From assembly GCA_964402115.1 (NCBI GenBank), contig CAYOBW010000017.1, positions 1-49,704 of the forward strand: a stretch of 49,704 bases of DNA, read 5' to 3'. The stretch is from CAYOBW01 sp964402115 (lineage in GTDB: Bacteria > Verrucomicrobiota > Kiritimatiellia > UBA8416 > CAYOBW01). A model generated the notes under the pieces. The model had not been told where the DNA came from. It did not search any database and was given only the letters and a program-made list of their open reading frames with translations. Below are positions 43,422 to 49,704 of the stretch, one piece after another. The position numbers were made by a program, and so were the translations under genes. Position 1 is the first letter of the stretch. Each line of letters begins with the position of its first letter.

Positions 43422-43754
43422 ATGGGAAAGGAACTCATTGTCTTGCGGGGCGAGATCAAGACGCCGCCGCTTTCGAGGGAAGCGCGCCGGGAAGTGGGCT
43501 TCCTGCTGCGCATGTTGCAGGAAGGCGAATCGCTGAGCATGCCGCATGCACGACCCATGCCCGGGATCGGGGCGCGCTGTCTTGAATTGCGCGTGAATGA
43601 CGAGGGTAAGGCATGGCGGGTTGTGTGCCGGATTGACCCCGACGCCGTGATCGTGGTGGACGTGTTCGAGAAGAGGACGCGGACAACGCCGGACCGATTC
43701 GTGCGGGAATGCCGGAGACGGTTGAAGCACTATGACAGCATAGCGGGAGAATGA
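43422..43754 (+). CDS. HigB/Gp49-like toxin of a toxin-antitoxin pair
   Basis: A 110-residue protein of the phage-derived Gp49-like (RelE superfamily) toxin group: LSREARREVGFLLRMLQEGE, MPGIGARCLELRVND and KAWRVVCRIDPDAVIVVDVFEKRT. Relatives are ribosome-dependent mRNA nucleases. It overlaps the following HTH gene by 4 nt (ATGA), in toxin-before-antitoxin order as in higBA. It probably stabilises the island. Start ATG 43422. Confidence 0.88.
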   Translation: MGKELIVLRGEIKTPPLSREARREVGFLLRMLQEGESLSMPHARPMPGIGARCLELRVNDEGKAWRVVCRIDPDAVIVVDVFEKRTRTTPDRFVRECRRRLKHYDSIAGE

Positions 43755-44062
43755 CCATGCAGGCAGACAAGCGAAAACGGCTGGAAGCGGCCGGCTGGAA
43801 GGTGGGCACGGTTCAGGAGTTTCTGAACCTGGATGACGCGGACATGGAGTATATCGAAACCAAGCTGGCCTTGACCAAGGCCGTGAAGGAGCAACGGCAA
43901 CGGCAACGCCTGACGCAAGTTGCCCTTGCCGAGCGCATGAAGACGAGTCAAAGCCGCGTGGCAAAGATCGAGAAGGGCGACCCCACCGTTTCGGTGGACC
44001 TGATCCTTCGCGCGCTGTTCAACCTAGGCGTATCCCGCAGGGAACTCGCCAAGGCGTTCTGA
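43751..44062 (+). CDS. HigA-like antitoxin (XRE helix-turn-helix)
   Basis: A 103-residue protein. An N-terminal helical segment (KRLEAAGWKVGTVQEFLNLDDADMEYIE) is common in this antitoxin group. It is followed by an XRE-type HTH (RLTQVALAERMKTSQSRVAKIEKGD, about residues 54-78) and a C-terminal helix ending RRELAKAF. It neutralises the upstream toxin and probably represses the pair. It overlaps the toxin by ATGA; a second in-frame ATG lies at 43757. Confidence 0.9.
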   Translation: MTMQADKRKRLEAAGWKVGTVQEFLNLDDADMEYIETKLALTKAVKEQRQRQRLTQVALAERMKTSQSRVAKIEKGDPTVSVDLILRALFNLGVSRRELAKAF

Positions 44063-44123
44063 CAACGCCTCACCCCCGTCCGCGACGCTGGCCGGGGAGT
44101 CATGCGGGCGTCCGGCCGTGCCC

Positions 44124-44139
44124 GGTGCCCGCGGGCACC
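44124..44139. promoter_or_regulatory. 16-bp perfect palindrome
   Basis: GGTGCCCGCGGGCACC is self-complementary over its whole length and ends 21 bp before the next gene's ATG. It could be an operator for an island regulator, or a hairpin. No protein can be assigned. Confidence 0.4.
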
Positions 44140-44160
44140 CTTACACGGAAGGGGAAGAAC

Positions 44161-44967
44161 ATGAAAAGCACGCAGGTCTTCTGCGGCAAGGGCCATTGCA
44201 AGTGGTTTGATCCCGTCGCACTGAGCGAGGCGCATAAGGCAAGCATAGACGGCGTCTTCAAGAGGCACCGCTTAAACGTATCGCCGGAGGCGTTCGCATG
44301 GCTATGCGAGCGAATTGAACATGTTTGGGGCTGCGCCCGTGATCTCGATTCCCGGACGGCCACGATAAACGCCACGCCGAAAGAAATGCGGGCCGAAATC
44401 GGCGCACTGTTTCGGGCCCTTAAGAAGCTGAGCGGGAACACGCACGGGGTCCTGTCGTGGCACTCACTGGACACCGCCACGTACAGGGCTGCCGTACGTG
44501 TGAACCTTCGCGCTTTCATTGAAGCCTTGCAAGACGAGCAACACGGAAGTGGTGAAGAAGTTACTATGGGGCCGTTCGACTTTGCCTTCTGCCTGCTGTA
44601 TGAAGCCTGCGCATCGGCTGCAAGCAGGAAACGTCTGCCCTACCTTGGCGGGGCAGCATCTGCCGAAGAAGCGCTTGCCGCGAAAGTGGGCCGGCCGCCG
44701 GCCGAAGACGAAACCGATTTCGTCCGCGCCCTCGCTTCCGCCTATCGAATCGCCACGCACCGCAAGCCGACCGATACGCCAGCCGGACCCTTTGACGATC
44801 TTGTTTCGGCTGTGTTTGCCATTGTGCAACCCGGNNNNNNNNNNACCCGGCACGGAACGTACGAGCTTCCGGAGACTGATTCGGAATGCCCTGGGTTGCG
44901 GCATGTCACGAAAACCCCGTTTGAAATCCTGAGTTGCGGGACACAGGTTCCGCGCCCGTCTTTGTGA
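44161..44967 (+). CDS. Unknown element protein, interrupted by a 10-N gap
   Basis: Starts at ATG 44161 after GGAAGGGGAAG. The readable part (about 224 residues) begins MKSTQVFCGKGHCKWFDPVAL and is mostly helical, with no family I recognise. At 44835-44844 there are 10 N, flanked by ACCCGG on both sides. As supplied, the frame ends at 44967. If the duplicate ACCCGG is collapsed, the frame instead continues IVQPGTERTSFRRLIRNALG and ends with the TGA at 44932-44934, giving about 251 residues. That version looks more natural. Confidence 0.6.
   Translation: MKSTQVFCGKGHCKWFDPVALSEAHKASIDGVFKRHRLNVSPEAFAWLCERIEHVWGCARDLDSRTATINATPKEMRAEIGALFRALKKLSGNTHGVLSWHSLDTATYRAAVRVNLRAFIEALQDEQHGSGEEVTMGPFDFAFCLLYEACASAASRKRLPYLGGAASAEEALAAKVGRPPAEDETDFVRALASAYRIATHRKPTDTPAGPFDDLVSAVFAIVQPXXXXTRHGTYELPETDSECPGLRHVTKTPFEILSCGTQVPRPSL
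44835..44844. other. Assembly gap (10 N) flanked by ACCCGG repeats
   Basis: Ten N. The six bases ACCCGG immediately before the gap are repeated immediately after it, which suggests that the joined contigs overlap rather than being separated. Confidence 0.95.
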
Positions 44968-44968
44968 T

Positions 44969-45003
44969 GTTACTCGCGTGCACAAGCACAGAAAGCGAGT
45001 AAC
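44969..45003 (+). promoter_or_regulatory. Inverted repeat over the alpA ribosome-binding region
   Basis: GTTACTCGC (44969-44977) pairs with GCGAGTAAC (44995-45003). Inside it, GTGC (44978-44981) pairs with GCAC (44986-44989) around ACAA, with an AGAAA bulge. The structure ends 4 nt before the alpA ATG at 45008 and covers its GAG-type ribosome site. It may be a translation-control hairpin or a dyad operator. Confidence 0.45.
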
Positions 45004-45007
45004 AAGC

Positions 45008-45220
45008 ATGCAACGCGCCGCAACCGCACCAACCGCCCCCGCCGCATTCACCCCCGCACTGATGCGCGCCCCAGAGGCCGCCTCCTACCTCGCCCTGTCC
45101 CGCCGGCACCTCGCCACGCTGACGGCGCGCGGCACCCTGCCGGCCGTCCGCATCGGGCGGAAGTGCACCCGCTACCGCCGCGCGGACCTTGACGCCTTCA
45201 TAGCCGGCAAGGCCGCGTGA
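45008..45220 (+). CDS. AlpA-like excisionase/HTH protein
   Basis: A 70-residue protein with a MerR/excisionase-type winged helix: RAPEAASYLALSRRHLATLT, then GTLPAVRIGRKCTRYRRADLDAFIAG, ending at the stop. This is the typical short AlpA/Xis helix-turn-helix with its C-terminal wing. It probably directs excision or activates element genes. The next gene starts 9 bp downstream. The frame is open to 44978, but ATG 45008 fits the hairpin and domain boundary. Confidence 0.87.
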   Translation: MQRAATAPTAPAAFTPALMRAPEAASYLALSRRHLATLTARGTLPAVRIGRKCTRYRRADLDAFIAGKAA

Positions 45221-45229
45221 GGTGACGCC

Positions 45230-46816
45230 ATGAAGACGCGCTACGCTGACAACACTCTCGCCCCCGTGCCCGAGCGCGCCGCGTCCGGTAGCGCGTCCGT
45301 GACCGCCGGGCCGGTGGGCGACCTTAACGAACTGCCACCCGCTGACGAAACGGAACGCGAGCAGGAGCGGGCAATCCTTGGCGCCCTTCTATACGACGAA
45401 TCAGCCGGATGGAAGGCGATAGACCGCGCCCGCCTGGTTGCCGACGACTTTGCCGTGCCCGCCTGCCGCGCCGCTTTCGCCGCTGCGGTCCGGATGCGTG
45501 ATGCAGGCCAGCCGGTGGACGCCTTGACCCTCACGAAGGCCCTGAAAGACTACGGAACACTCGACACGGCTGGCGGTATTGTCGGCGTTCACACGCTGCC
45601 GGATGCCTGCCCCATTGCTTTGCACGCGCCATACTACGCGGAACAAGTCCACGCCGCTGGCTGCAAGCGCAGGCTTCGCGCGGCGTGTCGGCGTGTCGTT
45701 GCCGATAAGCCCGGTGCCTTGGCCGCACTGCATGCCGAGGTTGCCGCCGCGTGCGTTGAACCCACCGCCGCGATTGCCAGACTGGACGGCGCCGGGCTTC
45801 TACGCGATGACCCGCCGCCCCATGCGCCGGTTTTGGCCGGGCTGTTTGATCGGCAATCCTTGGTTGAAATCGTGGGGCCGTCGAAAACGCGGAAATCCTT
45901 TGCCGTCGCCCAGCTTGGTTTGAGCCTGGCCGCCGGGCGGGACGTGTTCGGCTTTGAATCCGGCGGCCGGTTCTCCGTGTGCGTTGCGGATTTCGAGCTT
46001 TCGGAGCCCGACATCCGGCGGCGCACTTGGCGCATGAGCCGCGCGTTGGGCATCGGTCCGGATGACATCGGCGACCGCCTGCGAATCCTGCCCCTGGCCG
46101 GCGTCGAACGTCCGCGCGAAGTGATTGAAGGCGCCGCCGCAGGTTTCGACATCCTGGTTTGTGACCCGCTGTATGCCCTTTGCGATGGCGCGGAAAACAT
46201 AGAGAACTTCCGCGAGCCGCTGCGCTGGTTGCGCCGCCTGGCTATGGAGCGCGCCGCCGTCCTGTTTGTGCATCACGACGCCAAAGGGGCCGCCGGCGAC
46301 CGCGACACCCGGGACCGAGGTAGCGGTTCAGGTATCACCGGCCGATCGGTTGACGCGCGCATCACGCTCACGCCGGCCGCCGCAGACCCCGACAACACCG
46401 TCGTCCTGGGGTTCATGTGTCGAAGCTACGTTTGCCCCGAACCGCGCGCGTGGGCGTTCGCGGACGATGCCTTCCGACCGTCCGACCTGCCCGCCGAACC
46501 GGAACGGCAGAGCGACCGCCGCGCGCGGTCAAACCGCCCGAGGCTGGCGAGCTACCACCCCGCCGCCATCCGCATGCTGGAAGACAACGGACCGCTGAGC
46601 CCGACCGTGTTCAAGCAACGGTTGCGCGAGGAATTGCGGATCAGCAAGGGCGACGCCGACACGCTCACGGCGAGCTTGTGCGATGGTGACGGCCCGGCCC
46701 GGCACTGGCGGGAAGGCGGGTTTTCGACGGTCTACAAAATCGGCACCCGCGAACAGGCCGCCCGTGCTTCCCGCTGCTTACCGGGAAGCAGGCAGGAAGC
46801 TGGGGAAGCACGATAA
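45230..46816 (+). CDS. DnaB-N/RepA-like replication ATPase
   Basis: A 528-residue protein. Residues about 40-160 form a DnaB N-terminal-like helical domain (QERAILGALLYDESAGWKAI, LTKALKDYGTLDTAGG). A RecA-like AAA_25/RepA core follows. Its Walker A is GPSKTRKS (216-223), with Arg-221 where a glycine normally stands before the Lys. Walker B is FDILVCDPLYAL, followed by VLFVHHDAKGA. A C-terminal winged-helix segment (about 460-510, FKQRLREELRISKGDADTLTASL) ends the protein. The combination suggests it loads or acts as a helicase for element replication. Its 3' end enters a cluster of octamer repeats. Confidence 0.85.
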   Translation: MKTRYADNTLAPVPERAASGSASVTAGPVGDLNELPPADETEREQERAILGALLYDESAGWKAIDRARLVADDFAVPACRAAFAAAVRMRDAGQPVDALTLTKALKDYGTLDTAGGIVGVHTLPDACPIALHAPYYAEQVHAAGCKRRLRAACRRVVADKPGALAALHAEVAAACVEPTAAIARLDGAGLLRDDPPPHAPVLAGLFDRQSLVEIVGPSKTRKSFAVAQLGLSLAAGRDVFGFESGGRFSVCVADFELSEPDIRRRTWRMSRALGIGPDDIGDRLRILPLAGVERPREVIEGAAAGFDILVCDPLYALCDGAENIENFREPLRWLRRLAMERAAVLFVHHDAKGAAGDRDTRDRGSGSGITGRSVDARITLTPAAADPDNTVVLGFMCRSYVCPEPRAWAFADDAFRPSDLPAEPERQSDRRARSNRPRLASYHPAAIRMLEDNGPLSPTVFKQRLREELRISKGDADTLTASLCDGDGPARHWREGGFSTVYKIGTREQAARASRCLPGSRQEAGEAR

Positions 46817-46898
46817 ACCTGCCCCTGCTTCCTGCTTCCCGCCGCCTTATAGGGCGGGAGGCAGAGCAGGCAGGCAGGGAAGATGAGAACGGGAAGCA
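46765..46898. repeat. Cluster of GGGAAGCA octamers (iteron-like)
   Basis: GGGAAGCA occurs at 46783-46790, 46803-46810 and 46891-46898. The complement TGCTTCCC occurs at 46765-46772 and 46833-46840, with a near copy at 46826-46833. That is five exact copies in 134 bp, at the end of and just after the RepA-like gene. They can also pair as hairpins. An iteron or origin role is possible. Confidence 0.55.
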
Positions 46899-46911
46899 GG
46901 GGAAGAAACAC

Positions 46912-47094
46912 ATGAACAACGAAGACACCCTTTACGCGCTGGCCGCCATCGGCGATGTGGTTCGCCGCGCCGCAGAGGAGGCGACCATTGCCCGCCGGCG
47001 CTTGCAGGATGCGGAAACCCTGTTGCGCGTACTCGCGAGTACGTTGCCGGCCCTGCCGCCCGATGTTGTCCCGACCGTCAAGGGGGAAGCATGA
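46912..47094 (+). CDS. Small helical unknown protein
   Basis: A 60-residue frame. GGGGAAG precedes ATG 46912. The sequence has a helical stretch (VVRRAAEEATIARRRLQDAETLLRVL). Its stop overlaps the next ATG (ATGA, 47091-47094). No family is recognised; the position suggests a partner of the nuclease. Confidence 0.55.
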   Translation: MNNEDTLYALAAIGDVVRRAAEEATIARRRLQDAETLLRVLASTLPALPPDVVPTVKGEA

Positions 47095-47474
47095 ACGCCT
47101 GCAGGAAAGGCGCGGACGCGGAGCGCGAGCTTGCCCGCGTGTTGTCCGCGCTGTTTGGGTGTGAAGTCAAACGCCTGGCATCGCCCTACCTGCCCGGCAT
47201 CGTGGCGCCTGACGTATACGGTCTGCCCGGCGTCCACGTCGAAGTGAAGCGGCGCGAACGCGTGGCGCTGCCCGCGGCGCTCCGCCAAGCGAAGCACGAC
47301 GCACGCGAACGTGTGGCCATCGTTGCCCACCGTGGCAATGGGCATCCCTGGCTTGCCACCGTGGAACTCTCAGACCTGCCCGCGCTGGCCGCGGCGCTGG
47401 CTGGCTGTGCGTCGGCACGGCACGAAGCACCGAGCTCGCCTGCGGGCTGTACGGGCGCCGGCCCGCCCCCGTAA
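47091..47474 (+). CDS. PD-(D/E)xK nuclease / Holliday-junction resolvase-like protein
   Basis: A 127-residue protein. KGADAERELARVLSALFGCEVK (residues 6-27) is the first helix and strand of the fold. The catalytic motif is PD41 followed by VHVE51-V-K53, and the QAKHD region forms the next helix. This order matches phage and archaeal Holliday-junction resolvase-like and VRR-type nucleases. The C-terminal 25 residues are Ala/Pro-rich. It may process replication or recombination intermediates of the element. It is coupled to the upstream small gene. Confidence 0.8.
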   Translation: MNACRKGADAERELARVLSALFGCEVKRLASPYLPGIVAPDVYGLPGVHVEVKRRERVALPAALRQAKHDARERVAIVAHRGNGHPWLATVELSDLPALAAALAGCASARHEAPSSPAGCTGAGPPP

Positions 47475-47563
47475 GCGGGTCCTTGGAAACCGTGCCCCTC
47501 GACACCTATCTCGATGACCTGACGCAAAAACAATCTGTCTCATTATTCAAGGAGGCTTACGAA

Positions 47564-48277
47564 ATGAACGCTGACACCCTGCTTTCCCGAATCGCCGGCC
47601 ATCACGAAGGGCTGGCATGGATTCCGACCGCCCGCCCGATGGACAACTCACGCTTGAACGCCGTCATGGTGGCGCTGCACAGAGCGCCGGAATCAGGCTT
47701 GCCGTGGTCCTGCGCGAACACCGCGGAGCGGAACGCGTTGAAAGACCTGGCCGGCCGCGGACTGATTGAGATTTGCGGTCGTACGCGATCCCAGGCCGCG
47801 AGGCTGCTTCCGGCTGGAATCTTCGCAGGCTGGCAAGACGCCTGCGGAATGGGTCCGGAGGCAATCCTCGCCACGATGGAACGGATACGCCGGGCGCCGA
47901 GGGTCAAGACCCCGCGCGGAACAAGCATCGTCATGGGCTTTGAGCTTGTCGAATCGGCCGGCGACTGGTGGCAGAAGGCGAACAGGACGGACGCAGCATG
48001 GGAGACGTACAGATCCGACCTTGAAGGGCTGAAGCTGTCCATGCTTCCGCTGGTGCTGTTGGGCTGGCTGCGGCTTTACGTTGCCGTCGGTCAAGTCGTT
48101 TGGGGTGTTGCCCCCACGAACGCCACCGCCATCATGCCCGACAACATTCCAGAGGTGAACAGCGATCCGGACGCGTGGGAAGACGCATTCGACAAGGCTG
48201 CGGACCAGTTCACGAACCGACCGCCGAACCCTGGCCCGTACCTATGGACGCGCCTGCCCGCGTCCTGCTGGTGCTGA
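47564..48277 (+). CDS. Unknown element protein with a possible winged helix
   Basis: A 237-residue protein. AAGGAGG (47549-47555) precedes ATG 47564, so this start is preferred over TTG 47483 and GTG 47492. The segment TAERNALKDLAGRGLIEICG may be a helical/winged-helix part. A hydrophobic stretch LSMLPLVLLGWLRLYVAVGQVVWG lies near residue 180 and could be a membrane helix. The C-terminus is acidic. No family is recognised. Confidence 0.6.
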   Translation: MNADTLLSRIAGHHEGLAWIPTARPMDNSRLNAVMVALHRAPESGLPWSCANTAERNALKDLAGRGLIEICGRTRSQAARLLPAGIFAGWQDACGMGPEAILATMERIRRAPRVKTPRGTSIVMGFELVESAGDWWQKANRTDAAWETYRSDLEGLKLSMLPLVLLGWLRLYVAVGQVVWGVAPTNATAIMPDNIPEVNSDPDAWEDAFDKAADQFTNRPPNPGPYLWTRLPASCWC

Positions 48278-48381
48278 GGATGCAGCGCCACCCGTCCAGC
48301 CGGCTGGCTCTTGCCAACCATCCGTCCGCCCCCCCGTCGCAAAGTCGGGAGTGTAGGTTCGGCACTTGCGCCCGATGTGTT

Positions 48382-49176
48382 CTACTTGGTTCCGACATGG
48401 TGATGGTACACGCCGAACCTATCCCGCTCCAGAATCTGGGGGTACTTCTGCCAGTCATACCAATCGGCAGGAACCTGGAGTTTCTTAAGAGCATCGGGCG
48501 TAAGGTCCGTATGGCTTGCGACAATCCCACCGGCGTGCCATATCTGGAAAATGAAGCCATGCAGTTTATGTGCGGGAAAGGGCTTTCTCTGGCTCTTTCT
48601 GTCGGCAGTGTCTCTATCTATTACGGTTTCGTACCTCTCGCAGACGTCGGCGATGTCTGCCGCGCGCACCTCTTCCGCTCTGATCGAAACAGGCTTATTG
48701 ACTACGCCTATAATGCTGACCCATTTCAACCCGCCACTCGTCTTGTCTTCTCCAAGTAGTGCCACGGCAATTCTGGGCGCTGTGGTTTTCAGTAGCGAGG
48801 TACGAGTCTTGTACCTGTACTCCACGACCAGTTTCTGGCATTCACGTCTGACGGTCTTGTCGTGGGGGTCATTATCCACCCGCTCCACCACACAGTAGGC
48901 CTTGCATGATACCAGATCAAACAAGACAACGGAGTTCAGATACTCGTGGTCCCGCTCCGCTAGCGAGGTCCGAAACACGCGCATGCGCTTGCCACCTGTT
49001 GTTTCCAAGGTGACATCGTTTTCGCCGGCGGTCACAAGCGTGGCTTCCACCGCGGCACCACTCCTTGCCGTCCACAATCTGTTGCTATACCCCCAGCATG
49101 AGACGGTGACCAGCAGTAGGCAAGACAAGCTCTTGCAGACAACGTTGGAAGCGTTTCCACAGCTCATGCGACGCAT
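48382..49176 (-). CDS. Secreted SHD1-domain protein, lower GC than its surroundings
   Basis: About 264 residues. A signal peptide (KSLSCLLLVTVSCWG) with a possible lipobox at VSC is followed by an SHD1/SLA1-homology-like segment (RLWTARSGAAVEATLVTAGENDVTL, then KRMRVFRTSLAERDHEYL). The rest contains no domain I recognise. SHD1-type segments are common in planctomycete and verrucomicrobial secreted proteins. It is the only minus-strand gene in the island, its GC looks well below that of the flanks, and it is probably cargo. ATG 49176 is used; an ATG at 49206 would add ten residues. Confidence 0.7.
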   Translation of the reverse strand: MRRMSCGNASNVVCKSLSCLLLVTVSCWGYSNRLWTARSGAAVEATLVTAGENDVTLETTGGKRMRVFRTSLAERDHEYLNSVVLFDLVSCKAYCVVERVDNDPHDKTVRRECQKLVVEYRYKTRTSLLKTTAPRIAVALLGEDKTSGGLKWVSIIGVVNKPVSIRAEEVRAADIADVCERYETVIDRDTADRKSQRKPFPAHKLHGFIFQIWHAGGIVASHTDLTPDALKKLQVPADWYDWQKYPQILERDRFGVYHHHVGTK

Positions 49177-49206
49177 TCTACCTACTTGCTGGCATGCTGC
49201 AACCAC

Positions 49207-49704
49207 ATATAACCGCTGAGTTCAACAGGCATGCGACAATACCCACAACGATACGTGCATTCACGATTCCCGTTTGACTGGCAACCCTACGTTTGCCGAG
49301 TGTGCAAGTCGGCGCCTTCCGTCTTCCGAAACTGCCACGGAGTCAGCGGTTGCCTGTCCGCCCACGATGCCCCACAACGCGCCGGACCTGCCGTCAATGT
49401 CTTCGCCCGCCCCACCGCCGTGACGCCTGCGCCTGGCATCGTGGCGTGCAGCCATACCCGCCTGTTACGGCGCCCGTGCCCCGCGAACCCGCCGCCCCCG
49501 TGCCCGAGCGCCTGGACGTTGCGCGGACCACGGCGAATCCGATCCCAAGACCGGAACCGTAAGGTCGAGGCGTTCTGCACTGGTTGTCACCGGAGCATGA
49601 AGACCACGACGAACGTCATGCCAGACACCGCCATGAACACGAAGGGAAGGAGACACCCCTTCCCTTTTGGGCTTCGCGCGGCGGTTGCCTGACGCCGTGA
49701 ACCG
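49207..49704. other. Region without a convincing gene
   Basis: Several frames are open (for example 49231-49692 on the plus strand), but none has a recognisable domain or a good ribosome site. A Pro-rich plus-strand frame (about 49,460-49,562) ends RLDVARTTANPIPRPEP and may be the tail of a small protein. The region also holds a hairpin at 49642-49666. Confidence 0.5.
49642..49668 (+). terminator. Terminator-like hairpin
   Basis: AAGGGAAGG (49642-49650) pairs with CCTTCCCTT (49658-49666) around a 7-nt loop, followed by only two T. It could be a weak intrinsic terminator or an element-specific palindrome. Confidence 0.35.

Larger units (their letters stand above)
41913..49704. mobile_element. 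Integrated element beside tRNA-Arg (phage-satellite-like), right end outside window
   Basis: Starting at the tRNA-Arg, gene content changes from housekeeping to mobile: a tyrosine integrase, a HigBA-type pair, an AlpA-like excisionase, a RepA-like ATPase, a PD-(D/E)xK nuclease, several short unknown genes and a lower-GC cargo gene. No capsid, terminase, tail or conjugation genes are present. A direct repeat of the tRNA marking the other end was not found in the window, so the far boundary is unknown. Confidence 0.75.

Noticed and set aside
41922..43964. A 680-codon minus-strand open frame opposite the integrase and the TA genes
   Set aside because: Several genuine plus-strand genes with domains occupy the same DNA. 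The minus frame shows no recognisable domain.
49231..49692. A 153-codon plus-strand frame as a gene
   Set aside because: It has an uneven composition, no ribosome site and no domain. It could be real, but support is too weak to list as a CDS.
41913..49704. A second copy of the tRNA-Arg end as an att site
   Set aside because: I scanned for the tRNA fragments (such as CTACCGGGGT and AACTGAGC) to the right of the integrase and did not find a convincing copy.

Overview
The window looks like a metagenome-derived chromosomal scaffold from a GC-rich bacterium. Two runs of N (100 and 10 bases) mark assembly joins. The gene families point to the PVC superphylum (Verrucomicrobiota, Kiritimatiellota or Lentisphaerota), though this is inferred from gene content only: a huge secreted CotH/lamin-tail/discoidin protein, a DUF6067-type glycosidase-like protein, a Tat-exported Gfo/Idh/MocA oxidoreductase beside an exported xylose-isomerase-like protein, a zinc-ribbon Ser/Thr kinase, and an SHD1-type protein.

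Layout. 1-1380: 5' end of a truncated gene, tRNA-Leu(UAA), heptamer repeat arrays and a CDF metal exporter with Mn-type metal residues. 1651-7881: a DUF89-like N-terminal remnant translationally joined to a DUF6067-like protein, a secreted beta-propeller, a zinc-ribbon coiled-coil protein, RNase P RNA, and a GspC-like protein whose start lies inside the rnpB 3' end. 8091-12712: a lone HsdR-like helicase with altered catalytic motifs, a flavodoxin-fold reductase, a hexamer repeat array, AraD and a ROK regulator. 12722-18016: RluD-type pseudouridine synthase, Lgt, the zinc-ribbon kinase and a YchF-like GTPase. 18030-26139: the ~2,000-residue CotH/LTD protein and a divergent secreted glycosidase-like gene interrupted by the 100-N gap. 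26126-33506: a mostly close-packed minus-strand series (Psd, PssA, UDG family 4, sugar isomerase-like, Gfo/Idh/MocA, U32 peptidase). 33695-39787: TatA, a small zinc-ribbon protein, Lon with an upstream PAS protein, PanC and a response regulator. 40049-41832: EamA transporter and a 3-hydroxyisobutyrate dehydrogenase-family protein.

From tRNA-Arg(CCU) at 41836-41912 to the window end there is an integrated element: tyrosine integrase, HigBA-type toxin-antitoxin pair, unknown genes, an AlpA-like excisionase, a DnaB-N/RepA-like ATPase followed by a cluster of octamer repeats, a PD-(D/E)xK nuclease, and a lower-GC minus-strand SHD1 cargo gene. The order resembles a phage satellite or small integrative element. 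Its far end is outside the window.

How the genes work together. Psd and PssA make phosphatidylethanolamine. Lgt prepares lipoproteins, and TatA supports Tat export, which the Gfo/Idh/MocA protein appears to use. The secreted glycosidase-like, propeller and CotH/LTD proteins, with AraD and the isomerase-like proteins, suggest a polysaccharide- or pentose-using lifestyle. The most unusual items are the degenerate stand-alone HsdR-like protein, the rnpB/gspC overlap, the PAS-DHp protein without an ATPase domain next to lon, and the tRNA-Arg island with its odd polarity, its RepA-like fusion with an altered P-loop, and its structured control regions.
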